DNA from: Bettongia penicillata ogilbyi
Lineage: Eukaryota > Chordata > Mammalia > Diprotodontia > Potoroidae
DNA: 64,000 bases
Direction: 5' to 3'
Assembly: GCA_023548195.1 (NCBI GenBank)
Contig: JAJHZJ010000014.1
Span: 12,128,718-12,192,717 of the forward strand
Shown here in pieces: positions 47,791 to 57,715 of the stretch. The translations under genes and the position numbers were made by a program. The notes under the pieces are model-generated. The model made no database searches. It was given only the letters and a program-made list of their open reading frames with translations, and was not told the origin of the DNA. The stretch's first letter is position 1; each line of letters begins with the position of its first letter.

Positions 47791-49265
47791 AGCATGGTTA
47801 GAAAGGTATAGGGGAGCTTGAGAAACAGATGTAAGTCTATTAGAGCAATAATTTATGGTTTTAATGGTAAATTTGTTTTTATAATTGTTATTTAATCAGG
47901 AACTAAAACAAGGCAAACTTCTTAAGACTTCTTCAAAAGATATTCCTTGGCTAATGTGAAGTTATAGTAATATCTGAAACTGATTATTGGTGCCTTCTGT
48001 TTTAAGATTTTGTCGGGCTACTAAATGATAGTTCCTCTGAGCCTAACCTAGGTAAGGATGGTAAGAAAGGTGGTCTGACCCACTGATCCATGACACCAAG
48101 CAGACTTGTGAGATGCTGGTATGAACTGCAAAGGGGTGATCTCATGGGAAGGTTGGGAGAATGTCAGTTCAACCTGAGCTGAGGTAGGATGCTCCTGACT
48201 CAGTTTCCCCACTGAGACTTTAAACTTGGCTGGATGCCAGCTGACAATCTACTCCTGCCTGGAATTGACATTAAGTTAGGGAGACGTTTTCCTGAAAACT
48301 CTCTACTCTTACTGGCACTTTTCTATAATCAAAAGTTTTGTAAGCATAATAACAGATTCCTTAAATAACAAACTGCTGATAGGGAAATATCTGAGGTTAA
48401 GTTTAAATTAAGCTTTTAGGCTTAGGATTTTAGACCAACAACAATAACTTAGGGTGCTTTAATTCTTAGTAATAGTGTGGAGACAATCAGGTCAAGGGCC
48501 TGTGAGGTTAGCCTACATAGTCAATATTATTTTTGTCTCAGTTGGCAAATGTTAAAAGAAAAATGGTTTGTGATCTATATTCTAAATGCCTTAAAAGAAG
48601 AATCACAAGATCAGAAGTTGAAATCATTTTATAATGTGATATAGACTGTGTTGAAAATGATTATTTATTGTATTTATGTAAGTAATGCAGGCTGTTACTG
48701 ACTCCTTAGTGAAATCTCATCTTCCTGATGTAGGAAATGAATAGTGAATTAATGCAAAATGTAAAGACTAGATTCTAATGTGAATTTCTTAAACATGACA
48801 ATTGACCAAAGTTACAATTCTGATTCTGTAAGAGTGATAAGAGTATAAAGCTTAAGAATTGTAATTTAAAATTGTGTTAAGGTCAGTTTTTTAGGAGAGT
48901 GGACATCTGGATTTCTATAGGAAGATAAAGGAAAGAAGATGCTGAGATGCTGTGCTGCAAATAGCTTGAATGAGCATCCAGACCAGAAAACTGCATCAGA
49001 TGATGTTCCTCTCCAGACTGCTGTATGCTATGGAACTTCTAAACGGACAATTCTTTGGTTTACCTTTCTATTTTGAATTTCTGCATCTGTACTTCTGACA
49101 AGGGGGCTGCTCCCTTGTAATTTGTCAATACATTGGTCAACTTTGCTCCCTTCCCACATTTATATAAAAGGGAGATAGATGAAAAGAAGAATTCATAGAG
49201 GAAAGAAAGTGAGGTGATATTTATTGATTGGATTTAAGTGTGGAAACAGAAATCTTAATAAAGAC
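47791..49265. other. Provirus interior, no readable gene
   Basis: AT-rich, with stops in all frames. It is assigned to the provirus only by its position between gag relics and the polypurine tract; I see no env features. Confidence 0.4.
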
Positions 49266-49279
49266 AAAAGGGGAGGCTT
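49266..49279 (+). other. Polypurine tract
   Basis: AAAAGGGGAGG, followed by CTT, lies directly before the LTR start. This is the standard place and composition for the plus-strand primer site of retroviruses. Confidence 0.75.
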
Positions 49280-49631
49280 TGTGGGAAATAAGAAGTTCTG
49301 TTTCCACAGTTGCTGGTGATCATGGGTTGTGACCTAGCACAATCATGTTAGAAGGTCAAACTACTGCACATGCTCAATAAAATTTTTGAGGCAAAACCTA
49401 TCAGAGAAGAACATGAAGTCACATGTCCAGAGACTGTGGCCCAAGGGATTCGAAGTTCAGAATTCTATAACGATCCTGCCTCATCCTGACTTTGTCATAG
49501 ACTTCCAGTACTCATGCTGGAAGCTACCTGTTCCTTCAAGGCAAGGAGTATAAAATGCCTTCCCTCCTCTCAACTCCATTTAAAATAAATTTTCCTTGAT
49601 AACTTTTTGTGTGTCAAGTTTGTTCCTAACA
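49280..49631 (+). repeat. 3' LTR of the provirus
   Basis: It is about 352 bp long, starts TG and ends CA. The second half has a TATA-like box (TATAAAATGCC, about 49,550), then AATAAA (about 49,585) and a GT-rich run (tttttgtgtgtcaag), in the order expected for promoter, poly-A signal and downstream element. Confidence 0.75.
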
Positions 49632-49872
49632 GGTAGCACAGTGGATAGCGTGTCATACCTGGAATCAAAAAGATTCATTTTGGGGAATTCAAATCTGGCC
49701 TCAGACATTTACTGTCTGTGTGACCCTGGGTAAGTCACTTAACCTAGTTTGTTTCAGTTTTCTCACCTGTAAAACGAGCTAGAGAAGGAAAGGACAAACC
49801 ACTCCAGTATCTTTACCAGGATAATCCAAAAATGGGATCACAAAGAATCAGCCATGATTGAACAACAAAACA
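49632..49872 (+). mobile_element. tRNA-derived SINE
   Basis: Head 'ggtagcacagtggatagcg', body 'aattcaaatctggcctcagacattt' and 'tgtgaccctgggtaagtcacttaac', tail 'cacaaagaatcagccatgattgaacaacaa'. It abuts the LTR end exactly. Confidence 0.85.
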
Positions 49873-51420
49873 ATGGAAAGATGATATAGGGAAATATTAT
49901 CATTGCCATCATAGGACCATCTGCCCAAAAATCTTCAAGAAGCTGAGTTTGATATACACTTGGAGTTACTAGGGATTGTACATAATTTAAGGTACAATAC
50001 ATGTGTTACTGTGTTAACAGTAACAAAGAGCTGAGGTTGGTTTACATCTATAATACAACACCTGATAATATAAAAATTTAAACATCCATTTTTCTCAAAT
50101 CAATAACATCTTTACACAAAAACAAAAAAAACATATTAACAGGGAGGTTGCTTACCAAAGAAACAACTCCCTCTCCCTCCTCTCCTCGATCTGAAAGAGG
50201 TCTTTTATACTCAAGAAAAGTTACTAATTTCTGCTTTCATTAGCAGTGAAGGCAGGCTTATTTTCATTTTAGCAATGCTAAAGAAATTCATTATTGCTAA
50301 TCTAGAACAGGATAATCTATTTGTCATCCTATTGGTAAGGATAAGGATGAGGAGAGTTTAAGGGAACAAGGGTAAAAACTATAATCTTGCTTATTATAGG
50401 AGGCCAGTCTCCTATGGTATTATTCTTGTCAAAAAGCAATGATTTCCCTTTGACACCACAACAATACAGAAAGCAATAAAGGTTATAGACCATGAGAACC
50501 CAGAAAAGACAAAGATATTTTGCAAAATTTGTGATGATCCCCCTCCCTTAACTCTGTGGTCCAGTCAACCTCCTTGATTTACACTGGCCTTTTGTCCTCC
50601 ATCTCCCAGCTCTTTGTTTTTTAATGACTGTCCCCCATCCCTAGAATGCTCTTCTTCTTCCTCTCTCTACTTCATATAAGTCCTTCATTTCCTTTAAAAC
50701 TTTATCTTCAGTCACAAAAACAAAGAACAGGAGTAGGGTATGTTTGAGAAAGCATATGTCTATACATGTATGTATATATCTATAGCTATAGAGAAACATA
50801 TCTAAACTTTCTACTATGCACATGACATGCTCCTTTTCTTTCTTACTTTGTACTTACATGTCAATATTTAAGTTTATGATATGTGTTTCCTTCTTTTCTC
50901 TATTCTTTATTTGTGTTCTGACTCTTGAGTCTAAACTAAAATTTCTTGAAAAAGGGGAGGTAGGAAAGTAATAGGAGGGCAAAGTAATGGGAAGAAGTAA
51001 AGTAGAATTTATCTAAGCAGATCACAAACAGAAATCAGAAAATTAAGTCAACAAGTAACTATTAATTACCTACTATGTGGCAAGAAATGTCCTGGGATAT
51101 ATCAGAAAGCACCCAAGGATGAATGAGCTTTGTAAATGGGAGTGAAATGAAAACTTGCTCAGCCAAGAAAGAGGCACAACTCTTACCAGAAAATTCCCTC
51201 TAGTCTCAAGGGAGACAAGATAGAAGTAAGGAAAAGGTTGAGGGGTTATCTTCCCTTGCATGTCTGAAAGTCTTTCTCCTTTCGCCTCCCTGGAGACAGT
51301 GACAAAGAGAGTATGGAATCATAAGTATTCTTCTCTTGAAGGAATAAGGAATGTCTCTCCTCTCTAAACTCTTGCAGCAAGTACATCACTACTCCTTATA
51401 CACCTCTCCCCCCTCTCACC
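49873..51420. other. No gene segment recognised upstream of JH cluster
   Basis: I looked here for a D close to JH, as in eutherians, and found no heptamer pair with 12-bp spacers. The open frames are short and featureless. Confidence 0.5.
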
Positions 51421-51424
51421 AACA

Positions 51425-51475
<51 letters not shown>
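51421..51475. repeat. (CA)n microsatellite
   Basis: A nearly pure CA run of about 50 bases lies 0.4 kb upstream of the first JH-like segment. Confidence 0.95.
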
Positions 51476-51837
51476 TCTCTCTTTACTAATTGAAAGAATC
51501 TGGGAGGTGAGAAACACTTCTGAGATTTTCAAACATAAGATTTCATGAGTTTGAAACAAATTTGGCATATATTTTTAAGGGCAATGATCTTTCAGCACTT
51601 CTTTGAACCCAGAAACCCTTTTGTCTTTGGTGACTGATTCTTTGTAGGAAGGCTTAAACTGCCTGAGTTCTTCAGATCATGACTACTGAGGAAGTAATCA
51701 GATAATGAGTTCAGGTAGGAAGTGTGGGGTGTGATCTGCGGTCTCATTTGGGACAGAATAGAAATTTTAGAAAGATATAGTTTTAGGTTGGGAGGTGCGG
51801 GAAACTGAGGGCTCAAGTAAAGAGACACTGAATTGTG

Positions 51838-51891
51838 ATTATTCTTATTTGGAACATTGGAACCAAGGAACCATAGTGACGACCTCCTGAG
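51838..51891 (+). pseudogene. JH-like segment 1 (pseudogene)
   Basis: The frame reads DYSYLEHWNQGTIVTTS and then a stop (TGA, 51,888-51,890) where the second Ser should be. The invariant Trp is present (51,858-51,860), but the WGXG motif is WNQG. The splice donor is weak (G|GTGAAT, GT at 51,892). A heptamer-like AATTGTG lies at 51,831-51,837 and keeps the coding-side GTG, but no nonamer is found 23 bp upstream. A JH supplies framework 4; this one would terminate the chain, so it is non-functional. Confidence 0.75.
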
Positions 51892-52124
51892 GTGAATCTG
51901 ACTTCTAACCTCCAGTCTTATGCAGCCAAAGATCTTCAGGTACCTAAAGTGATTCTGCAGTGTCAAGAAGGGAGGTTTAGGGACCATAGAAGACTAGTGG
52001 ATGACAAAGATCTTGGAGAAAGAGAATCCAAAAGAACATAGCCAGTCAATAGGAATTTTGCAAAAGTATGTTAGGAGGATAAGTTCTGTATTAACTGGAT
52101 TGTTTCTTTTTTCTTTTCTTTTTT

Positions 52125-52165
52125 TTTAACTTGAGCTTAGGAAACCATTGTGACCATTTCTTCAA
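52125..52165 (+). pseudogene. JH-like segment 2 (pseudogene)
   Basis: From 52,132 the codons read stop-A-stop-E-T-I-V-T-I-S-S: the JH Trp codon is TGA and a second stop replaces the next residue. The framework end (TIVTISS) and the donor GTGAGT (52,166) are well kept. Upstream is a T-rich run that has replaced any heptamer. Dead by stops and by loss of the RSS. Confidence 0.8.
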
Positions 52166-52778
52166 GTGAGTCTTCCTTACATAGCTACACATCTAAATGT
52201 TCACCTCAGTCTCTCGGTGAAAGATCTTCTTTTATATGGTCTCATAGGAAAGAATCAAAGCAGGAAAGAAAGAATTAGGCATAAATGCCTCATTAATCCT
52301 TTTGATGAATTTAATATAACCATCTGCAACACATCCTACTCAATTTCCATTGAATTCTCATTAGCTACTTCAGTATTTTCCAAATTTTCCCAAGCTTTTA
52401 GTTCCATTGGTCTCAAAATCAGTGGCGTCTTGAGGGCCGGACTGATTGGTCCCTGGATCCCAAGTTCATTATTGGATTTTCCTCACAGATCTAACGAAGG
52501 CTATAGACATAAACAAAAGATTTTTTGCCATATTTTCTTTCTTTAGACAATAAAAGGGACCCTATAGCCAAAGAAGACTAAAAAGGGTAAAATGTGAGGA
52601 GACTCTAGCAAAACTGGCTCTCACTAAAAGTTATTACTAAATATTATTACTCCCCCCTTGGGGAAAGAGCATGACCATTGGTGGTCTTTCTCCAATGAGA
52701 ATGGGAAAAGATCCCATGGGAGAATCCAATATGTGGTTAGAAATCCTGGCCAATGTATCTGAAGAGTGCTAATTGAAA

Positions 52779-52817
52779 AGTTTATGTCTGGCAAGCGGTG
52801 ACAACTAAAACCCTGTA
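52779..52817 (+). promoter_or_regulatory. 23-RSS of JH-like segment 3
   Basis: Nonamer AGTTTATGT (52,779-52,787; 7 of 9 to GGTTTTTGT), spacer exactly 23 bp, heptamer CCCTGTA (52,811-52,817; 5 of 7). The coding-side base is A instead of G, which should harm cleavage. Confidence 0.65.
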
Positions 52818-52857
52818 CTGATAATTTTAGGTACTGGAGTCAGTCACAGTCTCCTCA
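52818..52857 (+). pseudogene. JH-like segment 3 (pseudogene, deletion)
   Basis: The segment has a Tyr-Trp start (TAC TGG at 52,832-52,837) and a framework end (VTVSS codons at 52,843-52,857). The GXGT part between them has been shortened, which puts the two ends in different reading frames. The donor reads C|GTATGA. It has a recognisable 23-RSS, so it could be rearranged but could not encode a normal framework 4. Confidence 0.7.
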
Positions 52858-53305
52858 CGTATGAATGTTCTTTATCTTCTTTATGGCCTCCAACTCAGGC
52901 CAGGCACTATGATTTGACTTGTGACTCAGGCTGGGACAAATCTGTCTGTAGAGGTGGAAGGATTCATTGAGGCCCTTTGAGAGTTTGAGGGAGAAGCAGT
53001 TAGTCAGAGAAGGGAAAAAAAATCTATAAGCAAATCAGTCCTAGAGAGTCAGGTCTGAGGATATGATCTATGTATCTTATTGTGACCGTATCTGGGTTTC
53101 TTTGTCATCCATGGGCCTGTTGGAAGGTTATTTTGATTTCTGTCTTGGAAATGAAATTATGGACCAATGCTTCTGACTTCAAGAATCCAACAACACCTGA
53201 TCTGTGGGTGTAGTCATAGACGACCAACCTATCTTCCAATTTGACTGACAAAACAGGGACCAGCATACTGTCTGAGGAAGGGTCTCAGCCAAAGACAGAG
53301 GGCCA

Positions 53306-53344
53306 AGTTTTGGTACAACCACTAAAGAGAGTCAACTTAATGTG
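53306..53344 (+). promoter_or_regulatory. 23-RSS of JH-like segment 4
   Basis: Nonamer AGTTTTGGT (53,306-53,314; 7 of 9), spacer exactly 23 bp, heptamer TAATGTG (53,338-53,344). The heptamer departs from CACTGTG at two distal positions but keeps the critical coding-side GTG. Segment 5 has the identical heptamer. Confidence 0.85.
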
Positions 53345-53392
53345 ATTATTTTGATATCTGGGGTGCAGGGACCATCGTGACTGTCTCTTCAG
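53345..53392 (+). CDS. JH segment 4, apparently functional
   Basis: The segment encodes (D)YFDIWGAGTIVTVSS, framework 4 of the heavy chain with the WGXG motif (Trp at 53,359-53,361) and the VTVSS end. It finishes in phase 1 (single G at 53,392) before the donor GTAAGT at 53,393, matching the CH1 acceptor phase. RAG joins a D to its 5' end through the 23-RSS just upstream, and after V joining the transcript is spliced to IGHM CH1. The only reservation is the non-consensus distal half of the heptamer. One of two JHs here with no visible defect. Confidence 0.93.
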
Positions 53393-53674
53393 GTAAGTCA
53401 TTCCAGCATCTTTCTTGGCTTTTTATTGCATTTTATTTGAAATTTGGAGAAAAAATCAGGAGTTTCAGGGTCTCTGACAGAGGGTCCAAGGTTACTTCCA
53501 GTGTCAGGTCATCTCTCTGGACAAGAAACCACTCTCCTCCCACTAAGCAACTCATTGAAAAGTCTTCCAATTATTTTAGTCTCCTTTCACCCCTCTTCTG
53601 GGATTGCTTCTACATGATAGGCTGTCTATAGGTCTTTAACATAGAAAAACTCTCTGATCCCTGAGACACAAATC

Positions 53675-53713
53675 AATTATTGTCTGGGAATTAGGCAGAC
53701 TTGTCCTAATGTG
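53675..53713 (+). promoter_or_regulatory. 23-RSS of JH-like segment 5
   Basis: Nonamer AATTATTGT (53,675-53,683; 6 of 9), spacer exactly 23 bp, heptamer TAATGTG (53,707-53,713), identical to that of segment 4. Confidence 0.85.
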
Positions 53714-53764
53714 ACTACCAGTTCGACTTATGGGGCAAGGGAAGTGTGGTGACCGTCTCCTCAG
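53714..53764 (+). CDS. JH segment 5, apparently functional
   Basis: The segment encodes (D)YQFDLWGKGSVVTVSS. Trp lies at 53,731-53,733 and the WGXG motif is WGKG. VTVSS is intact, with a single phase-1 G at 53,764 and a consensus donor GTGAGT at 53,765. Its 5' coding end resembles segment 4 (D-Y...F-D) and the two share the same heptamer, suggesting a duplication pair. Lys in the third WGXG position is acceptable (human IGHJ6 also varies there). Together with segment 4 it would supply all framework 4 diversity visible in this window. Confidence 0.93.
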
Positions 53765-54231
53765 GTGAGTCATCCTAGCTTTTCACTCTAGCCTGGTACG
53801 TCATTTTCACTGTTTTGGAAGAAGTTTGAGTCAGTTTGATGCTCAAGAAAAGGAATAGAGAGATGCTCTACTTATAAAATCTAATCAAGGAGTGCTTCCT
53901 GGTGTCTTAGAAAAGTCTCTGGTTTCTTTGACCTCAGAGGAGACAGACTGTGATTGCCCTGGGTAGCTTAAGTTTCTAAAACAGTGGTCTTAAGACTACT
54001 CTATGACTCTAATAGATGATAGGTGTTTCAGTTAATATCTCACATGTGTCTTAGAAAGTTTTTTGGCTGGATTGATGTTTTTCTTAGGAAGTTGGATTGG
54101 GATTTTTATCTGGAGGTATGATCAGCAGGGCTGGCCTCAGTCAAAATGCCCAGATGACTGGCTTTCTTTTTATCTGTAAAACAACCTTTTTCCTGGGGTA
54201 AAGACAAAGGCAGAGGTCAAAGTTGTCTACT

Positions 54232-54269
54232 AGTATTTGTCAGAAAGGAGTTAAAATTTTTCCAGTGTC
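54232..54269 (+). promoter_or_regulatory. 23-type RSS of JH-like segment 6 (22-bp spacer)
   Basis: Nonamer AGTATTTGT (54,232-54,240; 7 of 9), spacer 22 bp, heptamer CAGTGTC (54,263-54,269; 5 of 7, coding-side base C instead of G). Confidence 0.6.
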
Positions 54270-54309
54270 ACTACAATATGGAGTACTAGGAACAAGGGAC
54301 CATTTCCAG
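54270..54309 (+). pseudogene. JH-like segment 6 (pseudogene)
   Basis: The codons read YNMEY-stop-EQGT: the Trp codon is TAG (54,287-54,289), although the surrounding JH pattern (X-Y-W-X-Q-G-T) is plain. After the Thr the V-T-V-S-S part has been lost and replaced by 'atttccagg', so there is no proper donor. It is the last JH-like segment before the JH-Cmu intron. Confidence 0.7.
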
Positions 54310-55615
54310 GAAAAAAATAATCCCTTCATTATTTTTTTTCTGTTTACATATGTAGGGTCCTCTGGAATATTTAAAGGCATATCATCTAGGATATAGTTTC
54401 TTAAGAACACATTGGGATAAGAGAGCAGAAGGCAGGGGGAAGGGGTAGAGCAGTCAGGGATGATTTTGGAATGCAGCAGTTTCTGCCAAAATTTGTTTCC
54501 TAAGTATACCAGGTGCTTGAGGTTTTGTACAGAGGATTTGGTCAGAGACAAATACAGGATTTATGTACAGATACCAGTGTATAATAGTAAGTGTTGTATA
54601 TTGTTCTAATAGTGTGTTTCCAATAGAGTCATGAGATATAAAATATGCAATGTAAAATTACAGTGCTATTGTGTGTATATGTATATGTGTATATATATAT
54701 TTATATAGGTTATATAGCATTACATAAAATATACATATATGTTATATATGGACATATATAGCAAAACATATGTGCATATACATATATACATGCATATTGT
54801 AAAATGCCAAAATGATTAGTGGAAGAGGAGTGGAGAGAGAAGATTGAAAAAGTTTGGTTTGGTTTAGTAACAGACAGTTGGAGAGTGATTTTCCTGCTGG
54901 ATCAAGCTGAAGGTGACTAGTGAAAGACAAGTCTCTTAATTAGAAATGATAAGTTAGACCAAAAAAAGCCCATAAACTTGTTCCCCACTTCAAGCAATTG
55001 AGAAATTGTTTGCCTAGGACTTGCCAGCTTCTGTTATTTGTTTCTTTATAAAGTGGTTGAAACAGTTGTGCTCCTGTTACTTTTTACTTTAATAAAGGGG
55101 AGAACTTAAATATGAAATATTACATATAGAAATATGAAATGTACCCTACAGAATAGGCCAAGAGAATGCAACTATAAAGTTGAGAAATTTTAATGATATT
55201 TTAAAATCAAGTTTGAGAGTGACTAAAACTATTGTCACTCAAATATCAAATTTTAGATTATTCTTTGGGAGCCACAAGTGATTTCAAACAATAATTCACA
55301 TAGCCATATTTCATCTTTAAAGCATTCAAAAAAGCTTTTTAAAGTTTCCATATGACATGAAGGAATACTTTTAAATATTGCAAGACTTAAAATCTATATA
55401 TGGAAAAAACCAAACAGCACATCTAAAAATTATAACATATGAGAAACAGTAAACAGTTAACTTGTGGTTCTCCTCACCTCAAGACTGTATAGTTTTTATG
55501 ATAAATAACCAAGTTACATAAAATAATCAAACATAAATTAAATTAAATTAAATACTTCCATCTAGAATCAAGTTGGTACCCACTCCATGTCTGATCTCAT
55601 GTACCAGAGGATGTT
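54310..55615. other. 5' part of JH-Cmu intron
   Basis: AT-rich intron with a TA/TG-rich patch at 54,665-54,800. No exon seen. AT-rich flanks of this kind are where matrix attachment regions lie beside Emu in mouse; that link is inference only. Confidence 0.5.
54665..54800. repeat. TA/TG-rich low-complexity tract
   Basis: Alternating TA and TG/CA steps with TATATA runs, within the intron just 3' of the JH cluster. Confidence 0.85.
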
Positions 55616-55619
55616 CAGG

Positions 55620-55790
55620 GGTCAGGTAAACAGGTGGCAGGAAGCAAGTTTCTATTCTAGGAAAAGGGGAAAAAAAAGATTGATTCATTTCCACATTTCA
55701 GTTGACAGGAAGTAGTTTTTAGCCAGTTTTGCATAGTCCAAAATATCTGAAAATGTTCCACTGAGACAAACAACACCTGGATAATTTGAA
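55620..55790 (+). promoter_or_regulatory. Candidate intronic heavy-chain enhancer (Emu) core
   Basis: Within 150 bp I see E-box CAGGTGG (55,631), ETS-type CAGGAAG (55,638), ETS-type CAGGAAGT (55,706), an octamer-like TTTTGCAT (55,727; one base from ATTTGCAT) and E-box CAACACCTGG (55,771). The last resembles the mouse muE5 site. These are the factor classes known to drive Emu, and the position between JH and Smu is right. AT-rich DNA lies on both sides. Order and spacing differ from mouse, and short motifs can occur by chance. A second weaker group (GTCAAGAGGCG, GGTCACCTAA) lies at 56,590-56,635. Confidence 0.4.
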
Positions 55791-57715
55791 TTTTTTTTTT
55801 ATTTTTTGTTTAATGGCAAGGAAGGCAATAAACATTTGGAGAGTAAGATTTAATACTTTTAGTTTCTTTGTTTTTCATTTTTCCAGCCACAATTTTTCAC
55901 TCTGAGATTGTTTTAGTTTTGCAAGAATGATTTAACAAATTTATCAATTCAAGTTTATGCCATGATTTACTAATGCATCTATTATATTTTTCATTTTTGC
56001 TGATTTCTGTTTTAAAATAATCTATTTTGTACTGTTTGAAATTCAAATAGCAGCTTTAGATTTTATTCAATTGAAAAATTTTCCATTAGAGATTGAATAA
56101 TATCCATTTTGAAATTCTAAGAGATTTAATATCAGTGATTGAAAGACACAGGATATTTTAATTTTTTTAATTCAATATTAAATGCATTCTGCATAGAATC
56201 TGAGGATTTTTTAAACATTTTAAAATGCTAGAGAGAAAAAAATCTAAAATCTCAAAGTTAAAAATGACAAATCCAGTTCTGATATCCATAAAGTATAGAT
56301 TGTAGAAAGAATTTTCAATTTTTAAGAAAATAATAAAACTCAGAGTCTTCTTGATAATAACTGAACAGGTTTCTTTACTTGGAGAACTCCTCCAAAAGTG
56401 ATAAGTTTATTTCAGTCTTTTTTTGACATTGTTATTTGGAGTCTAGACTATTCTCCACTGATCTCTCAATGCAAGTGTACCATATTCTTGGTCATGCCAG
56501 CCCTCAGCTGGGAAATTCAAAGTGAAGAAAGTTTAAACACCAAAGAACCAACATAAGCATAGGTTATAAAATGGGATCAGATTTGAATGTCAAGAGGCGC
56601 AACTGCACATTCCAGTAACTGGTCACCTAATAGGTAAGAAAGCAGCTTTCGCTGCAACCCACTTTATTCTTTACCTTGTTTTCTACTTGGTATTAGTTAT
56701 ATTTTTTGTTGTTTAAAAGAAAATATTTTTATTTTATGCGCAAAGGGGAATTTTAATGCATTTCAATAAATGTTTATTGAGTACCCGCTTATGAAATAAA
56801 TACATAGTAGGTAGTTTGCAATTAGGGCATCTACCAATCTTCCCTTATTAAGTAGTTGAAAGATCATATGAACTTCTTCTGAATAACATATTAATTAGAT
56901 ATTGTTATGAGTTAAATACAATATTTTCAATAGTTTCATGATTACAAGTCAAATTATGCATTAATATTTCTATGATCAATCTCTCTAAAGTGCAATATTA
57001 GTGGTTTTTATTGAAGTAGCATTTTAGCAATTTTAGAGGGTGCATATTTTCTGTATTCTATGAAATCATTTCACTGATAGAGAATTCACTTGAAACCAAA
57101 TTATTCATCTTAAATTACAAAATGTGGAATTTAGGCCTCTAAGATAATCTTCTTACTAAAGATCTGGTTGAGGTCTTTGCCTATGAGAGAACATCTACAA
57201 TTATTTCTTTGTTCATATAGATATTGTTCATTATTATGCAGCCACAGGTCAGAAAATAGTTAATATTAATTAACTGTAAATTGTAAATCATTGCAGTATT
57301 TTCATTTTTTTTCAGTTTTAAGAATATTTAAGTTCAAATAAGAATTTTTATGCCTATTCCAGAAAGTTGCCTAGAAAGATTGTCACCATGTGACACGGAA
57401 CATCTGGGCATGCAGGGCTATGGCCTCACAAGTTTGGATTTGGATTTGGACAGGTGTATGTGAGAATAAGGATATGTAGATTAATGCTAGGCTGCAGGAT
57501 CAAAGGCAAAAAGAACTAGAGAGAGAAATGAAATCAACAAAGGGGAAAAATGAGAAATCTGGGATTGAGGTGATTGTGTTGAATTGGTATGGGAGGACCC
57601 TCTCACGTTTGGCTGACGCAAGCCCCAGAAGATCATTTATGCTTACTTCCTCTCCTTCTTCCCCAAATACCTCCAAATGACCTGAGTAGTACAAGGGTTA
57701 ATCTATAGTGATCCC
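55791..57715. other. AT-rich intron, possible I-mu region
   Basis: Strongly AT-rich to about 57,350. A germline I-mu exon would be expected between the enhancer and Smu, but I cannot point to a start site or donor with confidence. The minus-strand open frame at 57,500-57,694 has no features of a gene. Confidence 0.45.

Larger units (their letters stand above)
43980..49631 (+). mobile_element. Decayed endogenous retrovirus (class-I-like)
   Basis: The 3' LTR is clear (49,280-49,631) and is preceded by a polypurine tract. The sequence TGTGGGAAATAGGAAGTTCA at 43,980 repeats the first bases of the 3' LTR and marks the 5' end. Gag relics lie at 44,404-45,340. I find no intact pol or env. The interior also holds a HAL1-type insertion (46,998-47,790). 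It is an old provirus with no complete viral gene. Confidence 0.65.

Noticed and set aside
53075..53105. Text resembling a JH end (ATTGTGACCGTATCTGGGT)
   Set aside because: No Trp-Gly motif, no RSS and no proper donor; may be a vestige but cannot be supported.
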